DNA from: Siderastrea siderea
Lineage: Eukaryota > Cnidaria > Anthozoa > Scleractinia > Rhizangiidae
Direction of reading: 5' to 3'
DNA: 64,000 nt
Assembly: GCA_964030785.1 (NCBI GenBank)
Contig: OZ034968.1
Location: 55,029,730-55,093,729 of the forward strand
Shown: positions 34,173 to 47,800 of the stretch, in pieces
Numbering within the stretch: the first letter of the stretch is position 1
Layout: each line of letters begins with the position of its first letter
The notes under the pieces: model-generated
Told to the model about the DNA's origin: nothing
What the model saw: only the letters and a program-made list of their open reading frames with translations
The model's database searches: none
Position numbers and translations under genes: made by a program

Positions 34173-35950
34173 GTTACAACATCTACGGAACATTTGAATA
34201 GGCTGTATACCTGATCTCGGCTCTTACAGGCAGGACATGAAATTTATTATAGCAACTCTTCCCGCACATGAATCTGTTGCTTTGACATTAATTTGACAAT
34301 ACTTGTCTAGTTCGTCTATCAGTGTCTACTGTCCAGTGTCTAGTTCGTTGTTTCAACTGTGAACACAATTCTTTTAGGGAAAGGCGTGCCGTGCAGGCCA
34401 CGTGTAACATATGTGACAATCACCATAGAGACGTATTTAACCACTTGATTGAGGTCCCACACGAGCAATACAGGCGCGAAAAACAAGTAGGCTAGCGGAA
34501 CGAGTTGCGAGATTGCAAGGAGACTGGGGAGAGAGTGAAAGCCAGTTTTGACGGTAATGCGAGTTTCCATTTTGGTTCAATTGAACTAAAAGATTTTTAA
34601 AGAGCTAAGTAACGTATTTCTGTAAAAACTGTCCAGCTTCCTTTTCGCTCTTCTCCTTTATCCCACACCTTGTGCTGCGGGACCTAGGATCAGGGATGAC
34701 CCTCGGGACGAGGCTCATACAAGTTTACCGTAACACCTTTGTTATCCACAGTGTTTCTCGCGGTTTAAAATTCAAAATGCTCGGGCCTTGTTAAATCTCC
34801 GATGATTAAATGCTTTTTGTGAGTAGTTCAAGCTCAGTTCAGGTCAGTTGTTCTATTTAGTAATTATAAAACGAATTTCTCTGTCTCGTAAAGACCGCCT
34901 AAGAACTGTTAAACTTAAGTTATTGTTTAAAGTACTGAGACAAAACGTAAGTGTCTGAATTAAAAGCATTGGTTGCCATCATAATAATGTTGCTAGTTTT
35001 TGGTCAAAGTCAGTCAGCATCATCATTCCAACAAATGAATGAGAAAATATTTATCCGTTACTAAGTAAAGGTCATTAAGTAAGGACATTTACATTTAATT
35101 TTAATAGCTATATATTCTCGCTCGATTGATAACGCACAAAAGAAGTTATTGTTTCTGTCTTGATATCATATCAATAAACCGTTAATTTTATGTTAATAGC
35201 CGGAGAAAAAAATTTCGTAAAAGCTAAGAAAATAAAAATGCCAAAAAACTCACGCAAATACTTTGCTTTTGTATGACCTGATCGAGCCGTTGTAGGGCTT
35301 CACTGCTAAATAATTAAAGCCAGTTTACGACTGTACGCGGCCAGAAATTGGCAAAAAAAATCGCCAACAATCATAGAAATTGAGTTAGCAAATCTCAGTT
35401 CTCTTGCACCACGGCCAAAGTGAATGTGAAGCCGGTGAAGGGGATAGCTGTCACCGAGAAGTTACGGATGTGCTTTTCGCATCCATTGGCGTTAAAATTT
35501 CTGGTGTGGTACCGCCGAGTGTTTAAAATCTAAAACGAGCGCCGCTAGAATTAACCCTTTATTTTTCAGTATATAACTGCCAGACAAAACTGACCTTGTC
35601 AGCGTTGGCACGCACCCTGATTTAAGGTGGAAATGAATTCAAATAAATCATCTGCAACTTCACAGAAAATTCCTAGTCTTTTTAATTTTGAACACAGAAA
35701 CTTCCATATTTGGTGTAACCAACGTAATCTAATATATTCAATAATAATTAACTAAAGGAAGTAGTTTCTGCTACTAAACATAGCTATTCATCGGTCTGAA
35801 AGCCAACATGAGGTCGGTTAATGTATATGTTTATACCACAAGTGGTATAAATGAACAAGGCCATGAATTCAACACTGAATGCGGTCGCAGTTGCGGTAAT
35901 TAAGATTTCTTTGATATTGTCGAATTTTTGTTTTCAATTATTTTTACTAG

Positions 35951-36090
35951 CATAAAAGAACACGAATTGTTGAGATCACCGCAAATCATCGGGAGCTCAC
36001 GTACGGACAACATACTTGAGTTCCTTAATACTGAAGCAAACCAACCTACTCTTCTCGACAACTATGAGTGCTCATCAACTCTTAATTCTG
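35951..36090 (+). other. Candidate upstream exon of the Cys/mucin gene
   Basis: Bounded by TTTTTACTAG and TTCTG/GTAAGG. It codes IKEHELLRSPQIIGSSRTDN and a segment ending CSSTLNS, and leaves phase 1, the phase used by the downstream gene. No known domain. Confidence 0.25.
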
Positions 36091-37658
36091 GTAAGGAAAA
36101 ACTTTTTATGTATTGGCAGTGCTCTAAAAATTATAATATTTATTTGAGTTTGCCGAGTCTTGCACGTTGTGCTTTAATTAACCTTCCAGGAGTTAAGAAG
36201 GTAAATTACTTCAAGAAATTTCAGGGCAAAATTTTCTATACATTGTTAGACTTTTCACACTGTATTGAGCGTAAAACATGCTGATTGTTGGAGAAATTAG
36301 ATGAATGTTTTATGTAGACTTTATTTTTTCCAGTACAGATTATAGGAGCAGAAATACTGTTAGGTAAAGCATTAGAGCGAAATTGGTGTACAGAAGTTTC
36401 AAACAGGACGAGGACAGGTCGAGTGCTTTTAAAAGCGCTCGACAAGAAATTTTTTATTTCTTCACTTTTAAATGTAATTTTAGCTGTTACACGAAGGATC
36501 TTATTTAGGAGGAATTTGGAAAATTACTGTAGCCCCGTAATTTTGCATTGCATAACAGTAGCCAATGAATTAAATACATAGATCTCTCAAAGCGATCGGC
36601 TGGTGACCTATTATAATTGAGCAAATGAGTAAGAGACTAGTTGAGGGTATACATCATTAGGGTTTTGATTTACTTTCCTTGATTCTGCTTTAAAAAAAAG
36701 TACACCTTTAGCTTATTGATGTGCTTCCCGTTTTCTCGTATGCAGGTAGCAATTTGCCTTACATTCCATCAAAGTATAGACGCGGAAATTCAAGGTACTT
36801 ATTAGCTATACTATAACATAAAACTCATCTTTTATTGCGGAAATTAATATTAGTGCAATGGTCTATTACCGCATCAGGTTTACAAATACATATGAATCAA
36901 GACCAACGTAGCTTAAAATACAACCACCAAAAATAGCTGGTCAAATCAAACGTACAGTCAGTGATAAGCCTTGTTGTGTAACTTGCAGAACATTGCATGA
37001 TATTGATAACGTGCGCGTAAGTGTTGGGAACAAACAAAATCTCTCTGACAAATATCTCTGTACATGCTTGTTTGTTAGCATGCATTGCGCCTACTACACT
37101 GCCGGTATGAAGCCGCTTTCAATTGAGTGCCCGGAATGTAATAATTCGCGTTTGCCGTTGGTCTTGCTTCTCTCCGCTTTGATTGGCGACACTATCTCGA
37201 CCAGTATCAGAACTTAGAAGTCAAACTAACACCAACTGTGTCTCGCTTTCACGGGTTTTCCTGCGCGTTACGTCAGAAGTCAAACTTAGAAGTCAAGTTA
37301 AGAAGTTGTTGACTTGGAAGTCAAGAAGTCGTTAACTTAGAAGTCAATCTAACACCAAATGTGTCTTACTTTTTCACGGCCAGGGTTTTCCCACGCGTTA
37401 CGTCAGTGACATGTATTTGCTTCCAAATCTGATTGGTTCTAACTGTGTTGCAGCTTACCGTCCTTTGTGATTGGCTAGGATGATTGCTTTGGTTTTGATA
37501 TTTATTGTATGATAAGAAAAACAAGCCCTCATTCACCATGACATGTCACACTTATATCAGGCCGTCCATTATGCAAGCATGTCTTTCGCTCGTGAGAAGC
37601 TGACTATTGGTAGAATATGGTGTTATTTTGTCACGAAAACTAATATCTCTCTCTGCAG

Positions 37659-37703
37659 GCCAAGTCAGGGAAAGAAGAACTCTGCCAGCAAATCATCACT
37701 ACG
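37659..37703 (+). other. Candidate 45-bp mini-exon
   Basis: Bounded by CTCTCTGCAG and GTAAGC. In phase 1-1 it codes GQVRERRTLPANHHY with a possible dibasic site. Phase compatibility with 35,951-36,090 and 41,868-41,981 is the only support. Confidence 0.22.
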
Positions 37704-40700
37704 GTAAGCAGACTTCTTTAAAGATTTTGGAAGGAGTAATGAAAGCGAAAACACGGAAACAAACTTATTGTTACTACGTTATAAGGAAAGAAAAAAATCA
37801 AACAGAAAACTGACTTTTGTTGGTCCAGGTCAAAAACGATTTGGTACACTGATCCTATAGGTTTGTTGCTTAAGTGTTTCTTGTAGATCGGAATATAATA
37901 TTGACCAGCAAACCTTATTTTCAGTCATGAATGCGCCTGCGCAATGAACGACTTATGCATTTGGGGAGATTGGTCACGTGACTGTCACTCGCTGACCCGT
38001 AAACATTTTTCAGTCGAGGGAACAAGTGCCATTTGATGACGAAATCGTTTCTCCGAGAAAAGACTGAGCCCACAATTTTCGGCATTTTGCCAGTGGGCTA
38101 TTCAGATATGAATCCTCGAGGTCTCGATCACCTCGAATGAAATATTCAAAGAACTCTGTTTAATTAACTATTTAACTTGAAGACCAGGTTATAGTTACTT
38201 CGAAAAACGGATAACTCTCAACTTGGAAAAAAGCAGACTGTTTGAAGATATTTATCAGGACAAACTACGTGCTCGCTATTAGAGTTGGGTGACATCTATT
38301 TTGTTTGTGAGGGGCCACTAGGTAAGAGCCAGTATTAAAATGAACTGAGTCCACAAGTCGACTGGACGAGTGGTCTCTGAAATATCTTTGCTACCAATGT
38401 GATTGCTACCAACAACAACGATTTTGCCGTCGTGCCATCACCAGATCGGTGCGTAATCCAATTTTTTTTCGGTTAGGACCGAACTGATTCATAAGCTTTC
38501 CGCAGACTTACGGATTCAGATTCGCGGTATTCTTATTCTTGACAATTTTTCACTTTATCACTATTTCATTCTTGATAATGATATCAGCGATATCGAAACA
38601 TTGTCTTGCTTTAATTTTTGTATTTATAGCAAAATGCTTGAGCAAATGAGCAGTAGTTTGTCTTGAAACTGAAGAATTATGAGCTGGAACCGTATTATAA
38701 TACGACAGTTTCAGGTCGGAATTTCTGGATTTCTTGCCGCTGTTCAATGCGAATTCCTTCTGAGCTTGAATAATAAAGAACTACAGATGTGTTTGTCTTG
38801 GAAGACGTTTCTCTGTGGGTCATAAACGAAATCAGTAATACTAATGAACACTTGAGAATTATTGACTAGAAGAATCAATACAACATGCGGACCGCTGAGG
38901 AAACAACATGTTTAGCTCTCGTTTCTTGTTCAAGTAAAACAGCCCGTTATTTTAGCAGTGTTTTCAGGCGTAAAATTAACCTGGATCAGAATAGTGGTCA
39001 TTGGGAATTACGCAGAATCTTAATAAGGCTTCTAAAGCTTGGAAAATGGAGAATTGCTTTGTTCTCTAGCCGACAAGTACAAGAAGAATTTCATGCAATC
39101 AGCTGTTTTCCGCTCCATAAGTCAAATTTTTCTTCAGTTTATGCATGAATGTGAATAAGGACGGGGAAAATATTTAACTTGTGCAGGATACTCGCTTTAC
39201 CACAATAATGCAGCGAGGTGTAAATACAGTTCGAAGCACTTTAATTTAATAAAAGCTTAATTATTTCTTTTTTCGCGCCTTCGTGGAAAGCTGTCTTGAA
39301 TCATGTCAAAACCACGAGTGAACCGCGTTTAACCCGAGTTTAACTGCCTTACCTAAGATCAGGTAACCTTCTTTTCTATCGGATCTTTTACGTGCTTTGA
39401 ACAACGCTATATTTCAGCCTTGGAAAGCCCTAAAAACAAAATGGTTTTGCAATTTAGTGTTGCGCCACGGCGAGATAAATGAAGAACAATCTGAATATGT
39501 AACCAATAAAGCTTCAATAGACTATCTTTAACCATTATTCAACAGTAACGCATAAATTTCAGAATCTCCAACAGCCAAACTTCTCGCTGATACTGCCAAA
39601 GCATGACTGGAAGTAAGCTTATCGCCTGCAGATTCCTCCGTGCTAGGGACGCCATGTTTAAAACTTGAAAACATTCCCTTTCATTTTTCTGCGCGAGCTC
39701 GTAGTTCTTTCTGATTGGACAATGTAAATGGGAGCTTCTTCGGGCCCCTTCGAGCTTCTTCGGGCATAGATACGAAAATTGACCAAAAGAAGTACTTGTT
39801 TCCCCGACTGTTTTATAAAATTTATGGTGCCGTTCACAGACTCGTACCCAGTCGCCACTCATTTATTCCTTATCGCGTTGGAATATGGGGAGGCGACCAA
39901 TGCGCGCAAAGCTTTTTGGGACGGAGGGAGAAAACTGACGACGCTTCGCAATTTTCTTCCGACCTTCCATTGATGCACCGCGAACTCGTCAAACCCTAAC
40001 CAAAAACTACAGCACGGAAAAGAGAAGCGATTGGATACGAGTCTGTGCCGTTCAGGTGAATTTTCGTTAGTCAGCGTTAATATCCCGTTTTCGGAAAGAG
40101 TCATCTTTTTTAATTATAAATTAAAAGAAGAAGTCCTAAAGAACACTCGACACCTTAGACAGTGGAAATCAGAGAAACAAGAGCGAAGAAATCGTTCTAT
40201 TATTGAGTACAGACTTCTGACTTGTTAAAGCGAAAAGATACTCAAGCTGCCCAATTTTCCTCGAAATGTTCTAACTCTTCTGGGAATCCATGGTGAAGTA
40301 AATTACATCTTTGATAGTTAATTTACACCGAGATACTTTTAAATTACTGTTGTTCCTGGAGTATTGTTTCTAAAAATTTTTCTCTTACATCCGCTGATGA
40401 TGCCATCCCAAAACAGACTAAACGTTCTTTATTTCACGGGCAGCGGACCGAGATAAATTCAGGGTCTCCGATCGAAAGATCCTGGTTTAGTTTATTTTAT
40501 CTTGTAAAGACAGCGGTGAGACAGCAATCATTTCAGTGATCTTTGGTTTTCGATATATAGTCAAAAAAGGACAGAACAACGTGCCGATTTCAAAATTATC
40601 GTTACATAAGCCCGAACTATTGCGGAAATAACGGCATGCACGACGTATCGGGTGACAAAAACAAAAACTCTTCATCGGATATCGCTCGGATTATGTGCTA

Positions 40701-41867
40701 CCTTTTTCAAAATCCTTTTAGATTATAAGGTAAATTAAAGATGTTATGTTTTGAGATTAATAAAAAGTCCCAAATCTATATGCTGGGAACTTCGAAAGAC
40801 GAAAGACCATGTTGCGTTATTTCACTCCGCCAGGATTCCTCGTCGTGTAGTTGTGCAAATTTGTTTTGAAAAAACACGCAAAAGAGTGGAAGGAAGATAC
40901 TTTCAATGAAAACACTGAACCAAAAAAAAAAACGAAGATTACGAATTAAATTAGTTATAGATAAAGTGCATTTCTATCATTTGTGTAAACATGTAAATGA
41001 TAAACACGAAAAAGTTTTATGTGCTAGTTGTTTTTGTAAAAATTGTCAAGTGCGGACAGAATACGTTCTGAAAAACGTTTACGGCAAGCTAATCATTTTT
41101 TATATATACATATATATATTTGTAAAAATCTGCAAGTTCGATTTTGACAGTTGAATACAAGCAGCGAAATGTGTTCCATTTGAAAACAGCACATGCCTAA
41201 AAGGAATTCACACCGAAGAGTAATAATCGTATGAAAGCAGCGAGAGCGAGCAAATTCGTGACACCTCCTACAAAGAGCTTCTTGCACAAGACGATTCCTG
41301 ATTCTGTATGGGACTCTGTTAACAAGGCATCTCGGGTTCTTTTTGGGATTTCATTTTACATGCATAAACTGGTTGACGCATCTCGCATGCAGGTATCTTA
41401 ACATCTGCTGCAGGTATATTATCATTTTTTATTTATTAACCTCTGCAGCAATGCACTTCCGCATTCACGACTTCCCTCACAGAGCCCTTTGATCTTAGTT
41501 GCCTACGTAATGTATATGAAGAAGCAGTCGGAGGCTCTGTTGATCTTCTAACCTCGTCCTCAAGGCCCTCTCGGTTTTGAATATGGCGGCTCCTCCGCCA
41601 CCGTCATTTTGAACTTCGAAAAGCCCCTGGCCTGGTGACGAGGTTGGTTAATTTTTATCATCACCACCAGCTGCACTGTGGCCATGGAGAATATTCAAGA
41701 ATTTAATGATCATCTCTGTCACTATTACACTCCCTTTCAGTCCCATGGACTCCGATTAGTTTACTTGTCATTCTTACTGTCTTTCTCTCTCTTTTGTTTT
41801 GTTCTTGGTCTCACTCCTCACAATTTAATTAACTGAACTGACTACTATCGTCTGTTCATGTACTCAG

Positions 41868-44800
41868 GATGCCCTTATTGGACACATCTGCACTTCATTT
41901 GCCCGATACTAAATAAAGTGAAATGCAAAGGCAAGTTTAACCAAAAATGCCGCTTTCTAAAATGGTGCTGTTGGAAATTTGGTAAGTTGGAACTAATCCT
42001 TACACCGCATTTCTTACATTGTCTTATTAAGTTAATGAAATAATTAAGTATGCAAAGAAGCAATCCCGTGCCCACAATTTTGCAAAACATAGGCGAACGA
42101 TTTGTCTACTCAAGATAAATACGAAGACGTACAAAACAAGCACACCGGATTAATATCTCGATAGTTTAAAATATGGCCAGTTTTCTTTGCCCGTTAAGGC
42201 TATGTTCCAATCATTCGAAACAGTTTACATGTAGCACAAATGGTCACGAAAAAGAATAGATCTTCGGAGCAAAGCTCTTCCTCACAGTTTCAAAGGTCCC
42301 GTACAGTTAAGCTATTTTATGCTCCTATGCTTGTCTTAACGTCGTTTCACAAATAATCTCTCTGATACTTATATTATTTCCGTTAATTATGTTGATGTAA
42401 TTGTGACCGAATTCCAAGGAAAATAGGGCCATTATCAAAATGATGTGTCGTCAAAGCCATCAAATAACATGAAAAGCGAGCAAAATGCATTAAAAAATGA
42501 TGCCGTTTTCTTGACAGGAAATGTTGCCAAGCCTTCTTCAACAACTACAACTTTGCTGCCGACCACGACACCAACACCAATCGTGTCATCCTCCGTTCCA
42601 CGGTCCACTGTCTCTCCAACAACAGCTTCTCCTCGAGTGAGTTTTCTTTTAACCAGAGGGGCAACTTCCTTTATAACTGCTGTCAAATCAATACCAGAAA
42701 TTCTTTCGACTTCACTTTCCTCAGTGGCATCGCCTTCAAGTGCCTTTCTGTCAACAACAACATCTACTGAAATGTCTTCTTCTAGTACCTTTCCTGTAAA
42801 GACGGAAATAACAAGAACTCTGTCTTTTTCAGAGACGCCTTCCCCATTTGTCATCATTACAACACCTGGAATTGAACAAAATTCGTCTATCCCGAAGATA
42901 TCGTCCTCAACTGACATAATTACAGCATCATCAGTTCCATCAATTTCATCGTCACCTGAAGTAACGTCCTCCACTGATATATTGACAACATCGGCAGCTC
43001 AATCAATTTTCTCTTCTCCTGAGGAAACGTCTTCAACTGACATATTCACAGCATCAGCAGTTCCGTCAATTTCACCTTCTCCTGAGGTAACGTCTTCGAC
43101 TGAGATATTCACACCATCGGCAATTCCATCAATGTCACCATCTCCTGAGGTATCGCCTTCCCCTGACATATTTACAACATCAACAGCCCCATCAATTTCT
43201 TCTACACCTCAGCTATCTTCTTCAGCTGACATATTGACGACATCGGCGGGTCTATCACTTTCATCTTCTCCTGAGATATCGTCTTCAACTGACATATTTA
43301 CAACAGCAGCAGTTCCATCAATTTTACGTTCACCTGAACTAACGTCTTCAACTGACGTATTTACAACATCGGTAGATCCACCACTTCTATCTTCTGCTGA
43401 GACATCGTCTTCCACTGTCATATTTACAACATCGGCGGTTCCATCAATTTCACCTTCTCCTGAGGTAACGTCTTCATTTGGCATACTCACAACATCGGCA
43501 GTTCCATCCGTTTCATCTTCATCTGAGGTAACGTCTTCGACTGACATATTCACAACATCGGCAATTCCATCGATTTTACCAACCCCTGGGGTAACGTCTT
43601 CAACTGACATATTTACAACATCAGCGGTTCCATCGCTTTCATTTTCTCCAGAAGTAACGTCTTCAACTGGCATACTCAGAACATCGGCAGTTCCATCCGT
43701 TTCATCTTCATCTGCGGTAACGTCTTCGACTGATTTATTTACAACATCGGTAGATCCACCACTTTCATCTTTTCTTGAGATATCGTTTTCGACTGTCGAA
43801 TTTACAACATCGGCAGTTTCATCTTTATCACCTTCTCTTCAGGTAACTTCTTCAACTGGCATATTTACAACATCGGCAGTTCCATCCTCTTCATCTTCAC
43901 CTGAGGTAACCTCTTCGAGTGTCATATTCACAAAATCAGCACCTTCATCGTTTTCATCTTCTCTTCAGGTAACGTCTTCAACTGAAATATTCACAACATC
44001 GGCAGCTCCATCGATGTCATCTTCATCTGAGGTAACGTCTTCAACTGACATATTTACAACATCAGCAGTACCATCGCTTTCATTTTCTCCTGAAGTAACG
44101 TCTTCAACTGGCATATTCACAACATCGGCAGAACCATCGTTTTCACCTTCTCCTGAATTAACGTCTTCGACCGACATATTTACAACACCGGCAGTTCCAT
44201 CAATTTCATCTTCTCCTGAGGGAACGTCTTCAAATGAGATATTTACAACATCAACAGTTCCATCAGCGTCATCTTCTCCTGAGATATCGTCTTCAACTGA
44301 CGCATTCACCAAATCAGTAGTTCCATCAATTTCATCTTCGCTTGTGGTAACCTCTTCGTCTGAAATATTTACAACATCAGCACTTCCATCAATTTCATCT
44401 TCTCCTGAGATAACTTCATCGACTGACATAATATTCACAACATCGGCAATTCCGTCAATGTCACCATCTCCTCAGGTATCGTCTTCAACTGACATACTTA
44501 CAACATCAGCAGTCCCATCGATTTCATCTTCTACTGAAGAAACCTCTTCGACTGAAATATTTGAAACATCAGCAGTTCGATCAATTTCACCTTCTTCTGA
44601 TGTATCGTCTTCAACTGACATATTTACAACGTCAGCAGTTCCATCGCTTTCATTTTCTCCTGAAGTAACGTCTTCAACTGACATATTGACAACATCGGCA
44701 GTTCCATCAATTTCATCTTCTACTGAGGTAACCCCCTCAATCGAAATAGTCACAACATCAACAGGTCCATCAATTTCATCTTCTCCTAAGATAAGGTCTT

Positions 44801-47800
44801 CAACTGACATTTTTACAACATCGGCAGTTCCATCACTTTCATTTTCTCCTGAAGTAACGTCTTCAACCGAAATAATTACGACATCAGCAGTTCCATCAAC
44901 TTCGTCTGCTCCTGAGGTAACGTCTTCGACTGCCACATTCACCACATCAGTAGTTCCATCAATTTCATCTTCGCTTGTGGTAACCTCTTCGTCTGAAATA
45001 TTTACAACATCAGCACTTCCATTAATTTCATCTTCTCCTGAGATAACTTCATTGACTGACATAATATTCACAACATCGGCAATTCCGTCAATGTCACCAT
45101 CTCCTCAGGCATCGTCTTCAACTGACATACTTACAACATCAGCAGTCCCATCGATTTCATCTTCTACTGAAGAAACCTCTTCGACTGAAATATTTGAAAC
45201 ATCAGCAGTTCGATCAATTTCACCTTCTTCTGATGTATCGTCTTCAACTGACATATTTACAACGTCAGCAGTTCCATCGCTTTCATTTTCTCCTGAAGTA
45301 ACGTCTTCAACTGACATATTGACAACATCGGCAGTTCCATCAATTTCATCTTCTACTGAGGTAACCTCCTCAATCGAAATATTCACAACATCAACAGGTC
45401 CATCAATTTCATCTTCTCCTAAGATAAGGTCTTCAAATGACATTTTTACAACATCGGCAGTTCCATCACTTTCATTTTCTCCTGAAGTAACGTCTTCAAC
45501 CGAAATAATTACGACATCAGCAGTTCCATCAACTTCGTCTGCTCCTGAGGTAACGTCTTCGACTGCCACATTCACCACATCAGCAGTACCATCAATTTCA
45601 TCTTCACTTGAGGTAACGTCTTCGACTGACACATTCACCACATCAGCAGTTCCATCAATTTCACCTTCTCCTGAGGTATCGTCTTCAGCTGTCATCTTAA
45701 CAACATCAGCAGGTCGTTCAATGTCACCTTCTCCTGAGGTACGTTCTTCAACTAATATATTTGCCACATCGACAGTTCCATCAATATCACCATCTCCTGA
45801 GGTAACGTCTTCAACTGACATATCTGCAACATCAACAGTTCCATCAATTTCGTCTTCACCTGAGGTAAAGTCTTCAGCGTCTTCAACTGACATATTAACG
45901 ACTCCCCTCTCGCCCACAATTACGCGAAGTTCCATTCTACCAGTGATGAGCACTTCATCCATTATGACTTTGCCAACGACAGCAGGACCCACAACTGCTA
46001 TTCCTACCACGGCAAAGAATATTGGTAGGTAAAGATTTTCTTTAATGAGAAGGGTAGGGATTAGCACAGGTATATTCACATGGATATAACTTCTGGTTTT
46101 CCACGTCTTTTTGACTCACAAAGCTGACAAATGCTTATCTTAAACTCGAAATACGTAGTGGCTAAGGGAGTTGACTACAGAAGCCTAAAAGCAACTTTTA
46201 AGAATAACTAGGCCTTAATAACCTTAAACAGTTCTTCGCAAATTGTTTCAAATTGTTTTGCAGAATTGAGCGGTGTAATGTACCCATGAAAGACAGCTGG
46301 CGTTATAACGTTACAGTGTTCATACCTTCCCAAATTTCAGATTCTTGCGTTTAGTAGAATAGTGGAATAAATTTGTTTATTTCCTTATGCTTTTTTATTT
46401 CAGTGTGTCCAAGGTTTTCGTTCTTCTTGTACAAGTTAAAGTGCTTCATATACAGGAAACTCAGATGCCGCTACTCAGAGTGTTTCTTATTCAAATATTG
46501 CTGTAGAAAGTTTGGTATCCTACTTAAACGACCAGTAACCACCAGTCCAAACGTTATCTCCCCAACGGGCAGTTTGTTGGCAACGTCAAAAGCTTCTTCT
46601 CTATCAACGAGGCCTGCATCCACCAAGCAATCCACTCTTACTTTATCAACAACAGCTGTACCTACGGTTCCTATGACTGCTCTTCCGACCAAGTCGAAGA
46701 AGTTAGGTAAGTGAAATCCTTCATAAAGGTCGAACTGCCTTCCCAGGAATGTCGCTAAAGCATTTCTATAACTGCAGCAGTACTGTGAGCCCTATAGCCG
46801 TGTTAAAGTAGTTAGCAGGACAGGATTTTTTCCGCACGCTTTTCCAAGTGTGCGGAAGTAGAGTGATTCTCCCATTTGCTTTATGGAAAGGAAGCTAGAA
46901 TCACTTACTGTCCGTGTGGGCTACATCCCTTAGCCCGAGGGCCAAAATATCGACAGCCGAAAATAGCCGGATCGTACGAACCGAAACATCATGCTGAAAG
47001 CATTGATATATTTAGGAATACTTGAAGTTTCTTTGCAAGATATGGAATGGCCACTGGTGAAATGTTGCGATTATACGATCAGAAATGAAACAGTCTAACT
47101 TACCTAAATTACTCTATTTGACTTCATTCTTGCGCTTAAAAAATCATCAAATGTCTTGAAATGTATTAAGCTTTAATTTTTTCTCTGCAATTTTTCTCCA
47201 GTGTGTCCAAAATTACCGCCTAAAGTGTACAAGTACAAGTGCTCCAAATACAAGAAAGAGAAGAAATGCAACTACTCACTGTGCTTGTTAATGCAGCGTT
47301 GCTGCAAGGATGGTAAGTACTTCGCTTCTTTGAAAATAGACGGCCACTCATTTTTATTACTCTAGGTGAAGAAGTTTCAAGGCCAAAGCACGATTCAAGG
47401 AGAAGAAACAGTGACTTATTTTCGTACGAAACAGCAGCGACAAGCATTTAATTTCTGCTTACAATATCATTACTCCATCAAACGTACAGGTCACGAGAAT
47501 AAAGGAAATAGTCACCAAAGACAAAGTGTCTGGATTTTTAAGCAATTTCTCTCAACCAGTGCTCTTAACAATATATGTAGAACAGTAAGGAGAATATGTG
47601 TGTTGATATTGAGGCTTAACACATCTAAACTTTCCAGGACACCATCTTTCAAAAGCTTGTTTATCTAACGTTTATTCTCAAACCAAGCCAAGAAGCTAAT
47701 TTGCATCAAAAATGGTTGGTGGGTTAAGTAACTTTTCCCAAACAATTCAAATGTCTGAAATTTGCGCGATCCATAAATTTTAAGCCTTTACGGTGCTGTG

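Larger units (their letters stand above)
34173..41867. other. 7.7-kb stretch with no confident gene
   Basis: Only short open frames occur. A direct repeat pair (37,211-37,276 and 37,334-37,406) shares AACTTAGAAGTCAA and ends in CGTTACGTCAG, separated by AAGTCAA-type repeats. Candidate small exons flanked by good splice sites lie at 35,951-36,090, 36,745-36,793 and 37,659-37,703; they could belong to the gene starting at 41,868 but I cannot prove it. Confidence 0.5.

Noticed and set aside
42435..46079. Long minus-strand open frames (up to 324 aa) opposite the mucin exon
   Set aside because: They mirror the 63-bp repeat, whose length is a multiple of three; they have no independent features and the plus-strand exon has splice sites and flanking exons.
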